Source: Bin87 sp965204905 (lineage in GTDB: Bacteria; Chloroflexota; Dehalococcoidia; Lucifugimonadales; UBA3495). From it: a stretch of DNA of 64,000 nucleotides. The notes below the pieces were generated by a model. It saw nothing but the letters and a program-made list of their open reading frames with translations. It ran no database searches and had not been told where the DNA came from. The translations under genes and the position numbers were made by a program. Below, in pieces: positions 1 through 7,265 of this stretch (positions are counted from its first letter, which is position 1; every line of letters starts with the position of its first letter). The stretch lies in assembly GCA_965204905.1 (NCBI GenBank), contig OZ242042.1:1116001-1180000 (forward strand), read 5' to 3'.

Positions 1-2
1 AC

Positions 3-962
3 CCTCTGCACGCCGGCGGGCGGCGGCTGGAGCAGGCCGGCGACATAGACCCCGACCTGATCGTGTGCATCGGCGTAACGCATAACGGCGCCGGCAACTC
101 CAGCGACTACACCGCCTTCTTCAATGCCCAGCGCACCATCGCCATCGGCGCCGACGCTGAGAACCTGGAGAACATCCCCGGCCTGGATTTGGCCGTGCTA
201 GCCGACGAGAAACGCGCTGCGCAAAGCCTACTGGACGCCACCGATGGGGACGATATGTCCGACCGGCGCGGCTGGGCTCGTGAGGAGGTGGCGTCGCTCC
301 GCGCCCGCACCCGGGCCAACGCCCAGAACGTCGCGGCCCAGGAGGGCCGGGTGCGCCCGGTGGTCCTGGGCGACGCGCTGGACGCGGCGCTGGAACTTCG
401 CGGCGGCGGTCTGGTAACCATAGAGCAGTTCGCGGTGGCGCAGGACATATTGGACAATACCGGGGATGCCGGCAACAACCAGTACATCCGGCCCGCCGGC
501 GGTTCTGAGGGCTACGGAGCGGGGGCAGCCATCGGCGCCAAGCTGGGCGCGCCCGACAAGCCGGTGGTCGGCCTGGTGGGCGACGGATCGCTATACTACT
601 CCGATCATGCCCTGTGGACGGCGGCGAGCCACAGCGTGCCGGTAATGTACGTGATCTCCAACAACGGCGCATACGGCATCGTTGCCAACTCGTGGTACAA
701 CGCCGGCGCGCAGATGAAGGACACCGGAGAATACCGGGGCGTCGTTCTGGACAATATCGATCCGGTCAAGCTGGCCGAGGGTTACGGCGTGGAGGCGGCG
801 GACGCCACCGACGAGGCAACTATCGGTGAGGCTATCGAGCGCGGGCTACGGGTGGTCGAGGACGAGAAGCGTCCCTACCTGCTCAATGTTCACCTGCCGC
901 TGGGCCTTCCGCCCGGAGGCCATCCGGGCCAGATCTACAGCCTGAGCAACGATATCGGGTAG
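3..962 (+). CDS. Thiamine diphosphate-dependent enzyme, C-terminal part (5' end outside window)
   Basis: The reading frame is open from the first bases of the window, so about 319 C-terminal residues of a longer gene are visible. They cover the end of the central domain and the ThDP-binding domain of the acetolactate synthase/benzoylformate decarboxylase superfamily. The cofactor motif is visible: GDG at residues 193-195 of the fragment and NN at 220-221, inside GDGSLYYSDHALWTAA...ISNN. The downstream NGAYGI segment is typical of decarboxylase-type members. The missing N-terminus prevents a substrate call; benzoylformate decarboxylase, oxalyl-CoA decarboxylase-like or acetolactate synthase-like activity are all possible. 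The real ilvB lies at 54-56 kb, so this is unlikely to be the biosynthetic enzyme. Confidence 0.85.
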   Translation, partial: PLHAGGRRLEQAGDIDPDLIVCIGVTHNGAGNSSDYTAFFNAQRTIAIGADAENLENIPGLDLAVLADEKRAAQSLLDATDGDDMSDRRGWAREEVASLRARTRANAQNVAAQEGRVRPVVLGDALDAALELRGGGLVTIEQFAVAQDILDNTGDAGNNQYIRPAGGSEGYGAGAAIGAKLGAPDKPVVGLVGDGSLYYSDHALWTAASHSVPVMYVISNNGAYGIVANSWYNAGAQMKDTGEYRGVVLDNIDPVKLAEGYGVEAADATDEATIGEAIERGLRVVEDEKRPYLLNVHLPLGLPPGGHPGQIYSLSNDIG

Positions 963-972
963 TAGAAGCAAA

Positions 973-994
973 GGGGCGGGTTTAAACCTGCCCC
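973..994. repeat. GGGGCG palindrome (family B, copy 1)
   Basis: A 22-bp near-perfect palindrome, GGGGCGGGTTTAAACCTGCCCC, directly after the ThDP gene. It belongs to the dispersed family whose best copies read GTAGGGGCG-N-CGCCCCTAC. No T-run follows, so it is not a canonical intrinsic terminator, although it could stabilise a 3' end. Confidence 0.75.
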
Positions 995-1017
995 GTCAAA
1001 CGGTTGTGAGGCCGATC

Positions 1018-1302
1018 ATGATCCATCCTACTGAAGTGCAATCGCGTGGCAGATACCGAATTTGGCTGCGATATTCGGACGGCGTAAGCGGCGAGATAGA
1101 TCTGTCCGACGTGGCGGGCACTGGCGTGTTCAAAGCGTGGGACAATCCGGAATACTTCGACAAAGTCCATATCGCTCCGCATCGGGCGATTGCCTGGGAC
1201 GATGACATCGAGATCTGTCCAGATGCTTTGTATCTGGAACTGACGGGCAAATCGGTCACTGAACTGATGCCGGGCGCCCGGCATCTCATGCAAGATGCCT
1301 GA
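1018..1302 (+). CDS. DUF2442 family protein
   Basis: A 94-residue protein of the DUF2442 type: short, with an N-terminal region on how a sequence element is read ('IWLRYSDGVSGEIDLSDVAG') and a central W-x-D-D-x-E-I/L core followed by PD-L/Y-L. An in-frame GTG lies 12 bases upstream at 1006, but the GTGAGG six bases before ATG 1018 makes the ATG the better start. Its 3' end overlaps the next gene by 8 bases, so the two are translationally coupled. DUF2442 proteins have no settled function. The tight pairing with DUF4160 is common and suggests a two-component module, perhaps toxin-antitoxin-like; that is inference. Confidence 0.8.
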   Translation: MIHPTEVQSRGRYRIWLRYSDGVSGEIDLSDVAGTGVFKAWDNPEYFDKVHIAPHRAIAWDDDIEICPDALYLELTGKSVTELMPGARHLMQDA

Positions 1303-1555
1303 GGTGTGTCGGTTCAACGGCATTGCGATCCGGATTTATTTCAGGGATCATGGGCCGGCCCATTTTCATGCGGTGTATGGGGAAAGAGAGGTACAAGTAG
1401 CGATTGGTACCCTGACCGTGTTGCACGGGAGTTTGCCCACTCGGCGCCAACGCGATGTGATGGAGTGGGCTAGACAACGTCAGAGTGAGCTCTGGGCGTG
1501 CTGGCACAACGCTCAATCCGGTGAAGCGCCGGGCAGTATTGCCCCCTTGGGATAG
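1295..1555 (+). CDS. DUF4160 family protein
   Basis: An 86-residue protein with the DUF4160 signature: FNGIAIRIYFRDHGPAHFHAVYGE at residues 7-30, where the D-H-x-P-x-H-F-H core is diagnostic. It continues into a helical C-terminal region (W-A-x-x-R-Q) that ends after a short variable tail. The start codon overlaps the end of the upstream DUF2442 gene. The family is uncharacterised; the clustered His/Asp residues could bind a metal or nucleic acid, but nothing in the sequence proves it. No downstream partner is obvious, because the next gene has its own promoter-like region. Confidence 0.8.
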   Translation: MPEVCRFNGIAIRIYFRDHGPAHFHAVYGEREVQVAIGTLTVLHGSLPTRRQRDVMEWARQRQSELWACWHNAQSGEAPGSIAPLG

Positions 1556-1616
1556 CCAACCTCCTATCCAGCGCTAACCGGCAAAGCCGAATCGCCTTTA
1601 TTTTTACCAATTCGCT

Positions 1617-1625
1617 TGCTATGAT
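1617..1625 (+). promoter_or_regulatory. Extended -10 promoter for the VOC gene
   Basis: TGCTATGAT is a TGn-extended -10 element (TATGAT, 5 of 6 matches to TATAAT), 44 bases before the VOC start codon. No good -35 hexamer is placed in front of it, as is usual for extended -10 promoters. Confidence 0.4.
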
Positions 1626-1669
1626 GACGCAATCATCAACTACTTTCGTTGCGGAAAAGGGAGGAGATC

Positions 1670-2179
1670 ATGGGTTATACACCGAGAAATTTGGGACACG
1701 TCAACATCTTTGTCCGCAATGCGGAAAGCTCCCGCGAATGGTATGAGGACCTGCTGGGCCTGCACACCTACGGGTTCTTCCCGGGGCGCGCCGCCTTCAT
1801 GTCCGCCGACCTGGGCAACTCCCACGAGATCGCGCTGACCCAGGTGGGCGAGGATGCGATGGGGCCGCAGGGCGGGCAGGTGGGCCTGAACCACATGGCC
1901 TGGTACATGGAAACGCTGGACGACCTGGCGGAACTGTATCATCGCGTCAAGGAAAAGGGCATCAGCATCGACCGGGTGTCCGACCACGGCCACGCCATCG
2001 GCATCTACATCCGCGACCCCGACGGCAACGGCATCGAGCTGTCCTACGAAATGCCCCGGGAGCAGTGGGGACACGACGAGAGCGGCTACATGATCGGCGG
2101 TACTGAGAAGGGTCGGCTGTCCGGCCCGTGGGATGAGGAACTGGCGGCGCAGGCCGCGTTGGTGGGCGCGGCGCATTAG
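1670..2179 (+). CDS. VOC superfamily (glyoxalase/catechol dioxygenase-like) protein
   Basis: A 169-residue protein with two vicinal-oxygen-chelate beta-alpha-beta-beta-beta modules. Putative metal ligands are H10 (LGHVNIFV), H75 (LNHMAWYM) and E123 (DPDGNGIELSYE), the pattern of extradiol dioxygenase-like members. A TTG seven codons upstream is in frame, but GGGAGGAG sits just ahead of ATG 1670, which fixes the start. It stands alone, convergent with the LLM oxidoreductase. Likely a ring-cleavage dioxygenase or glyoxalase-like lyase of aromatic or xenobiotic catabolism; the exact substrate cannot be read from sequence. Confidence 0.8.
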   Translation: MGYTPRNLGHVNIFVRNAESSREWYEDLLGLHTYGFFPGRAAFMSADLGNSHEIALTQVGEDAMGPQGGQVGLNHMAWYMETLDDLAELYHRVKEKGISIDRVSDHGHAIGIYIRDPDGNGIELSYEMPREQWGHDESGYMIGGTEKGRLSGPWDEELAAQAALVGAAH

Positions 2180-2206
2180 AGCCGCACCGCCGTTGCGGCA
2201 AGAACG

Positions 2207-2229
2207 GGGGCGGGTACAAGACCCGCCCC
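2207..2229. repeat. GGGGCG palindrome (family B, copy 2)
   Basis: A 9-bp perfect stem GGGGCGGGT/ACCCGCCCC with a 5-nt loop, followed by CTAC as in the best family members. It lies between two convergent genes (VOC on plus, LLM oxidoreductase on minus), where it could serve as a bidirectional transcript end, though no T-runs are present. Confidence 0.8.
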
Positions 2230-2254
2230 TACAACATTATGGACGGCTGGGTGA

Positions 2255-3283
2255 TCACTTGAAATGGGGCATCACGTGCTCGCTGATGAGGCGCAGCGAG
2301 TTTTTTACGCGGTCGTAGGGGATGCGGCCACCGTAGTTGACCTCCATCACCACGCCGGTGACGCCGAAGTCTTCCTGGTAGCCCTGGAACCGCTCCACGA
2401 TTTCCTGGGGACTGCCGAACACCACCCGCTGGCGCAGCACGTCCGCGTAGGGCGTGTTGGCCGTGCGGCGGATGCGCTCGGCGGTTTCCGCGCTGGCGGC
2501 GGTCTTCACCAGTTCGCTGGCGGCGTACTGGATGGCTGACATGGCGCTCGCCTCCGGCTCGGCGTGGGCGCGTCCGGTGGTCTCGGCGCAATACACGGGT
2601 ATGCGGATAGCGATGTCGGCAGTTTCGGTATGCCCGCTCTCGGCGCGAGCGGACAGGTAAGATGCCAGGCGTTCCTGAAGCTGCGCTTTCCCGGTGTTGG
2701 CGCTGACAAAGATGGGATGGCCCAGCTTGCCGATGATGGGGAACGTGTCCTCGCCGGCCACGGCGACGCGCACCGGCGGGTAGGGCTGCTGGTAGGGTTT
2801 GGGCACTACAGTTACGTCGTTGTAGCTGTGGAACTCGCCCTGGTGGGAGAACTCGTCGCTGTTCCACGCCTTCATGATGATTTCCAGCGCTTCCAGGAAG
2901 CGGGGGCGGCTCTCGGAATAGGGGACGTTATATCCCTCATAATACTTGGTCAGGCCGCTGCGCCCGATGCCGAACTCGAACCGGCCCTTGCTGATATGGT
3001 CAACTGTGGCGGCCTCCTCAGCGACGCGCAGGGGATTAGTCAACGGCAGCACCTGAACCGCCAGGCCCGTGCGAATCCGCTGGGTGCGGGCCGCGATGGC
3101 GCTGGCGATCACCATGGGGGAGGCCAGCACGGCGCGTTCGGGGCTGAAATGGTGCTCCGCCAGCCAGACGGTATCGAACCCCATCGCCTCAGCGTCGTCG
3201 ATCTGGGCGAAGGACTCGTCGAAGGCTTCCGCCTGAGTCTTGTTTTCCCCGACGTGGAAGTCGGTGAACATGCCGAAATTCAT
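2255..3283 (-). CDS. LLM class flavin-dependent oxidoreductase
   Basis: A 342-residue bacterial luciferase-like monooxygenase with a TIM-barrel fold. Visible family features: N-terminal MNFGMFTDFH, the strand-2 segment GFDTVWLAEHHFSPE near residues 35-50, the SPMV...ARTQRIRTGLAV region, and the nonprolyl-cis segment RFEFGIGRS. It is expected to use reduced FMN or F420 to oxygenate or reduce a small organic molecule. The gene is monocistronic on the minus strand and has its own promoter (3323-3351). One of three luciferase-like enzymes in the window; substrates of this family are seldom predictable from sequence. Confidence 0.88.
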   Translation of the reverse strand: MNFGMFTDFHVGENKTQAEAFDESFAQIDDAEAMGFDTVWLAEHHFSPERAVLASPMVIASAIAARTQRIRTGLAVQVLPLTNPLRVAEEAATVDHISKGRFEFGIGRSGLTKYYEGYNVPYSESRPRFLEALEIIMKAWNSDEFSHQGEFHSYNDVTVVPKPYQQPYPPVRVAVAGEDTFPIIGKLGHPIFVSANTGKAQLQERLASYLSARAESGHTETADIAIRIPVYCAETTGRAHAEPEASAMSAIQYAASELVKTAASAETAERIRRTANTPYADVLRQRVVFGSPQEIVERFQGYQEDFGVTGVVMEVNYGGRIPYDRVKNSLRLISEHVMPHFK

Positions 3284-3322
3284 AGCGTCCTCCCTGGCGC
3301 AATGCCGCGCACGGTAAGCACG

Positions 3323-3351
3323 ATTATAGTGTCTGCCGGTTTCGCCGTCAT
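3323..3351 (-). promoter_or_regulatory. Sigma-70-type promoter of the LLM oxidoreductase
   Basis: On the minus strand: -35 ATGACG (3346-3351), a 17-bp spacer, and a perfect -10 TATAAT (3323-3328). The start codon is about 40 bases downstream. Confidence 0.6.
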
Positions 3352-3441
3352 CCGCAGGGCGACTCTTTTCAACGCTACCGCCGTGCTTTATGCTTGCCCG
3401 AGTTTCAAAAGACGCAAACCAACGTTACGACAGGTGGCGAA

Positions 3442-5001
3442 ATGAAGTACGACGTTGTTGTTATCGGCGCGGGTTCGGGCGGGTGCGTGGTGGCCTCCCG
3501 GCTGGCCGAGGACCCGAACCGCTCGGTATTGCTACTGGAGGCCGGTCCAGATTACCCCGAATACGAGCACTACCCCGACGACCTGAAATTTGGCTACAAG
3601 CCCGACGCTTCGGCGCAGGGCGCGCCCCATAACTGGACCTGGTGGGCGCAAGGTTCCGCCGAACAGACCGACATGCTGCCGGCGCCGCGCGGCAAGGTCG
3701 TGGGCGGGACCAGCGCCATCAATGGGCAGGTGCTGCTGCGCGGCGTGCCGGAGGACTACGACAGTTGGGCCGCCGAGGGCAACGACGGATGGGGATTCGT
3801 CGATGTGTTGCCGTACTTCCGCAAGATGGAAACGGACCTGGACATCAGCGACGACTTCCACGGCTCGGAAGGCCCGATTCCAGTGCGCCGGTTCGCCCGG
3901 GAGACGTGGCTGCCCTTCCAGCAGGCGTTCGTGCAGTCGTGCATCGAGGCGGGGTATCCGGCGGACGAGGATATGAACCATCCCGACTCAGGTGGTGTCG
4001 GGCCGATTCCGATGAACAACCCCGAGGGCGTGCGGATGAGCACGGCGCTGACTTTCCTGCGGGAGGTGCGCCATCGGCTCAACCTGACGGTGCGGCCCAA
4101 CGTGGTGGTGCGGCGCATCCTGTTTGAGGCCGGTTCGACAGGCTCGCCACGAGCGGTGGGCGTGGAGGTCGAGAGCGGCGGCGAGGTGTTCCAGGTTGAG
4201 GCCGGCCAGATCGTGCTCAGCGCCGGCGCGATGGCGTCGCCGCAGATACTCATGCTTTCGGGCGTCGGGCCGGCGGACCATCTACGTGAGATGGGGATTC
4301 CGGTGGTTCACGAACTGTCCGGCGTGGGCCAGAACCTGCGCGACCATCCCATCGTCGCTGTGATTTGCAAGGTGCGCGACGACCACGAGCAGGATCCGCT
4401 GGCGCCGCGCACCCAGACTGCCCTCCGCTACACCGCCGCTGGTTCGCCCGACCGCAACGATATGCAGATCACAGCGTCATCTTTCTCGACTCCCATCGGC
4501 GGCGCGGATCCATTCGAGCCGGGCGGCGTGCGCATCCAGTGCATCCTGGAACTGGCCGACGGCGCGGGCGAGGTGCGGCTGTCCGCCAACGACCCGCACG
4601 TGCAGCCGTCGTTGAACTACCGTTACCTGGAGCCGGAAAGGGACCGGGAACGGCTGCGAGAGGCCGTGCGCATCAGCGTGAGCCTGCTGGAGAACAACGC
4701 CTTCGGGCCAATAGTTGAAGAGATTCAGCAGCCTGCGCCGGAGGACCTGGCGTCCGACGAATCCCTGGACAGCTGGATGCGGCGCACGGTGTTCAACACC
4801 ACTCACGCCTCGGGCACGTGCAAGATGGGGCCGGCCAGCGATCCCATGGCGGTGGTTGACCGGCGCCTGAACATCCACGGCCTGGAGAACATCAAGGTAG
4901 CCGACGCATCGGTGATGCCCAACGTGATCCGCGCCAACACCAACTGCACCACCATAATGATCGGCGAGCGCTGCGCCGACTGGGTGAAGGAAGGGGTCTG
5001 A
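3442..5001 (+). CDS. GMC family FAD-dependent oxidoreductase (paralogue 1)
   Basis: A 519-residue glucose-methanol-choline oxidoreductase. The FAD-binding GAGSGG is at residues 9-14. GMC signature 1 (GGTSAINGQ) is at 88-96 and signature 2 (AGAMASPQILMLSG) at 261-274. The catalytic pair is H455 (THASGTC) and N499 (RANTNCTT), 44 apart as in choline oxidase. ATG 3442 follows GGTGGCG; upstream in-frame codons extend the ORF but lack family similarity. It shares near-identical length and most of its sequence with the gene at 12267-13823. Residues 231-237 (GSTGSPR) look like a translated interspersed repeat. Likely an alcohol, sugar or choline-type dehydrogenase; the substrate is unknown. A DUF4177 gene follows after 4 bases. 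Confidence 0.92.
   Translation: MKYDVVVIGAGSGGCVVASRLAEDPNRSVLLLEAGPDYPEYEHYPDDLKFGYKPDASAQGAPHNWTWWAQGSAEQTDMLPAPRGKVVGGTSAINGQVLLRGVPEDYDSWAAEGNDGWGFVDVLPYFRKMETDLDISDDFHGSEGPIPVRRFARETWLPFQQAFVQSCIEAGYPADEDMNHPDSGGVGPIPMNNPEGVRMSTALTFLREVRHRLNLTVRPNVVVRRILFEAGSTGSPRAVGVEVESGGEVFQVEAGQIVLSAGAMASPQILMLSGVGPADHLREMGIPVVHELSGVGQNLRDHPIVAVICKVRDDHEQDPLAPRTQTALRYTAAGSPDRNDMQITASSFSTPIGGADPFEPGGVRIQCILELADGAGEVRLSANDPHVQPSLNYRYLEPERDRERLREAVRISVSLLENNAFGPIVEEIQQPAPEDLASDESLDSWMRRTVFNTTHASGTCKMGPASDPMAVVDRRLNIHGLENIKVADASVMPNVIRANTNCTTIMIGERCADWVKEGV
4132..4158 (+). repeat. Interspersed repeat-like segment inside GMC coding sequence
   Basis: The segment beginning GGTTCGACAGGCTCGCCACG resembles the GTTCGACAGGCTCACCACGA half of an inverted repeat common in bacterial intergenic DNA. 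Here it encodes GSTGSPRA without breaking the frame. The paralogous GMC gene has the same segment at 12957-12983. Confidence 0.5.
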
Positions 5002-5005
5002 CGCC

Positions 5006-5215
5006 ATGAAGTGGGAATACCGAGTTGACAAGATGCCCATCCGCTCCGGCGGTTTCGTGGGCAACGGCATGAACGTGGACGCCGTGGACGAAGAGTTCCT
5101 GAACGAACGGGGCGCGTCTGGCTGGGAGTTGGTGTCCACGATGCCGCTGTTCGTGCCGCAGAACCCGACCGACTGCTCCGTGTATTACTACTGGAAACGG
5201 CCGGTGAGGGAGTAG
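5006..5215 (+). CDS. DUF4177 family small protein
   Basis: A 69-residue protein with the DUF4177 pattern: MKWEYRV at the N-terminus, LNERGASGWELVS in the middle and a terminal aromatic strand YYYWKRP. It starts 4 bases after the GMC stop, so it is almost certainly co-transcribed and perhaps translationally coupled. The family is small, soluble and of unknown function, found as an operon passenger in many phyla. Confidence 0.8.
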   Translation: MKWEYRVDKMPIRSGGFVGNGMNVDAVDEEFLNERGASGWELVSTMPLFVPQNPTDCSVYYYWKRPVRE

Positions 5216-5813
5216 CGCGTCGGCGGGCTGCGGTTGGCGCGGTGTGGCGGGTTCACGGTTGATTGCTCCTTTGGGTTGGTCGGGTAGATTCGGGGTTGCC
5301 AGTCTGCCAGAGGTGAGGTTTGCCAGGGTTTCGGTCGTTGTCAGCCCCACGGCCGCGGGGTTACGCAACTATTTGACCTACTTTTTCGTGTACTCGGTAC
5401 GCCAAAGGCGTACTTGCGCGCGGGCTCGGTTGGACCCGGGGACACCAGTGGGGCACGCGCCGGTGGGGAGTGAGGTCTTTGAGCGGCGTTGGCCACCTGG
5501 GCCGGTTGCGATTTTAGGGTTCTGACGGGTTGGCCGTGTACGACCGGACGGATGGCTGGTATCACCTCTGGCTGGCTGACGACTGGTCCCCGTATCAAGT
5601 ACGGGGCAGGCTTTGGTGTGCACATGGTTATTATGGAACATGAGTTTGGCACGGTGCAAGTCGGCGGGTGTCATCCCTCTGGGAATTTTTGCATGGATAA
5701 CAGGATGGAGGGGATAAACGGGATGGAGCCTTTACGGGAGGTACAGAAAGGGGAATCAGTGGAGTGGAACGTATGGTAGAATGCGGCCAAATACACGTCT
5801 TTAAGATCGCGCA
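5216..5813. other. Gene-free stretch with repeat debris
   Basis: About 600 bases without a convincing gene. Short ORFs here lack ribosome sites and family similarity. The stretch contains a CCCCGTA-TCAAG-TACGGGG stem-loop (5588-5606), a reiterated GGATGGAGGGGATAAACGGGATGG-type segment around 5690-5725, and a possible TAGAAT -10 element near 5777 ahead of the next gene. Confidence 0.6.
5588..5606. repeat. CCCCGTA/TACGGGG stem-loop
   Basis: A perfect 7-bp inverted repeat with the loop TCAAG. Similar CCCGTATCAAGTACGGG palindromes occur as dispersed intergenic repeats in many bacteria. Only one copy was seen here. Confidence 0.6.
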
Positions 5814-6299
5814 ATGACTGACCAAGAAATTCTCGGCCTGATTGCCTGTTCCAAGATAATAATCAGACGACAGCCGGTCCGGGGTTACCGGGACGATAAC
5901 CTCCAAAGCCGTTGCGATTTAGATTTGCGAGCCGCCGCTGGCGATGGCGGAGAATTCAAGGTTTTCATTCGGCAGAACACCGAGTTTATCGAGAATTTCT
6001 CTATAGGGTTACGTTTTCAAACCCGCAGTCGGCAGCTCGGCCTTATCACATTGGCACGCTATAACGGCCCGCACGGCGAAACCAGCCATGCGTCCGATGG
6101 ACATTACGCCCAGCCGCATATACATCGTATTACTGCAGAGGAGTTGGCGTTCGGGAGTATCCAGCCACAGGAGAAAGATCGTGAAATTACTAACCGTTAC
6201 CGCTCCCTCGAGCAAGCGTTGGCAGTATTCTTTGACGACACAGGGATAACGAACGCCAGTGACCACTTCCCCGAACTGCGGCAAGGAAGGCTTTTGTGA
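5814..6299 (+). CDS. Hypothetical protein paired with DUF1828 gene (DUF6978-like)
   Basis: A 161-residue soluble protein. The N-terminal helix MTDQEILGLIACSKII is followed by a beta-rich centre and a conserved-looking HGETSHASDGHYAQPHIHRIT segment (residues about 87-107), rich in His/Asp. This resembles the DUF6978 type of partner that precedes DUF1828 genes; I am only moderately sure. The stop overlaps the next start by 4 bases (ATGA type), showing a tight two-gene unit. Base composition is noticeably less GC-rich than the flanks, suggesting acquisition. Function unknown. Confidence 0.6.
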   Translation: MTDQEILGLIACSKIIIRRQPVRGYRDDNLQSRCDLDLRAAAGDGGEFKVFIRQNTEFIENFSIGLRFQTRSRQLGLITLARYNGPHGETSHASDGHYAQPHIHRITAEELAFGSIQPQEKDREITNRYRSLEQALAVFFDDTGITNASDHFPELRQGRLL

Positions 6300-7078
6300 T
6301 GGACATTGACCACATCAGAGCTTTGCTGAACGGTGGAACCGCATCGGGTTACGATTTTTACGAGCGCCGACCCGGTGCATACCAGCTAATCATCCCCATC
6401 CTCCACGAGGACGGGGACATGGTGGACATATATCTACGGGAAAGCCCTCGCGGTGAGGGCTACATACGCGTTTGCGACTTCGGCATGACTCTGATGCGGC
6501 TGTCTTACACCTATGACGTCAACACCGATGCCAGACAGAGGATTTTTGACAGCATCCTCATCAATAACGGTGTTGGCAATGATAACGGCGACCTGTATCT
6601 GGATGCGCCTGTGAGCGGACTGAATGAAGGCATTTTGCAGTTCGCTGGTTGTGTACAAAAAGTGTGTAACATGCGCTACTGGGGTCGGGAAATCGTCCGC
6701 AGTGAGTTTTACGAAAACCTTGGGGACTACATCACCAGCGAATTGGCCGACTTCGAGCCGAAAGCCGACCTTTCGCCGATAACTGATTATCCAGTCAACG
6801 TGGACTGGTCGTTGCAACACCGTAATCGCCAATTTTATCTCTTCGGAGTGCGTGGCAACGAAAAGGCCAAGAACGTTGCCATTGCCCTCTTGGAATTTGA
6901 GAAGGCTCAGTTGCTATTCATCAGCTTGGTAGTACACGAAGATATTGAAGAATTAGGTCGGCGAGAAAGGACTTACTTGACCCGGAATGCCGATACTCAA
7001 TACCCGGTATTGGGCGACTTCCAAGAACGCGCCATCAGTGATATTCAGCGCTTAGCCGGAGTAGAATCTCGCAGGTAG
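6296..7078 (+). CDS. DUF1828/DUF1829-type protein
   Basis: A 260-residue protein. Residues about 10-95 match the DUF1828 layout: a polar strand with HEDGDMVDIYLRES, then GEGYIRVCDFGMTLMRLSY, corresponding to the D-x-I-x-I-Y and I-R-V-x-D-x-G-x-T-L motifs. The second half corresponds to the DUF1829 region, a mixed alpha/beta domain possibly nuclease-like. Translation is coupled to the upstream gene by a 4-base overlap. Such pairs are frequent in variable islands and are candidates for toxin-antitoxin or anti-phage modules, but no function is established here. Confidence 0.65.
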   Translation: MMDIDHIRALLNGGTASGYDFYERRPGAYQLIIPILHEDGDMVDIYLRESPRGEGYIRVCDFGMTLMRLSYTYDVNTDARQRIFDSILINNGVGNDNGDLYLDAPVSGLNEGILQFAGCVQKVCNMRYWGREIVRSEFYENLGDYITSELADFEPKADLSPITDYPVNVDWSLQHRNRQFYLFGVRGNEKAKNVAIALLEFEKAQLLFISLVVHEDIEELGRRERTYLTRNADTQYPVLGDFQERAISDIQRLAGVESRR

Positions 7079-7161
7079 ATAAGGTCAACGCATGCGTCGT
7101 ATCCATCGCTTGGGGTATTAGACTACCTAAATTGCAACGCTCCATGAACTGAGTGCTTTTC

Positions 7162-7190
7162 TTGACAGTGGGCGGGCTGTTCCGTAGCAT
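7162..7190 (+). promoter_or_regulatory. Sigma-70-type promoter of the DUF1800-DUF1501-NHL operon
   Basis: A perfect -35 TTGACA (7162-7167), a 17-bp spacer and -10 TAGCAT (7185-7190), about 75 bases before the DUF1800 start codon. Confidence 0.6.
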
Positions 7191-7265
7191 TGGGGCATAG
7201 AATTGACGGAATGTGACGTCGGCTAAACTAAACGCTGACCAGTCCTTATGAGAGGGGGTGAACTG

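Noticed and set aside
3..962. The first gene as biosynthetic acetolactate synthase
   Set aside because: A complete ilvB with ilvN, ilvC and leuA is present at 50.7-56 kb; the fragment's C-terminal sequence fits a decarboxylase-type relative better.
973..994. GGGGCG palindrome as a classical intrinsic terminator
   Set aside because: No T-run follows on either strand; the same applies to the other family B copies.
5244..5525. A 93-codon frame in the 5.2-5.8 kb gap
   Set aside because: No ribosome site, no similarity, and surrounded by repeat debris.
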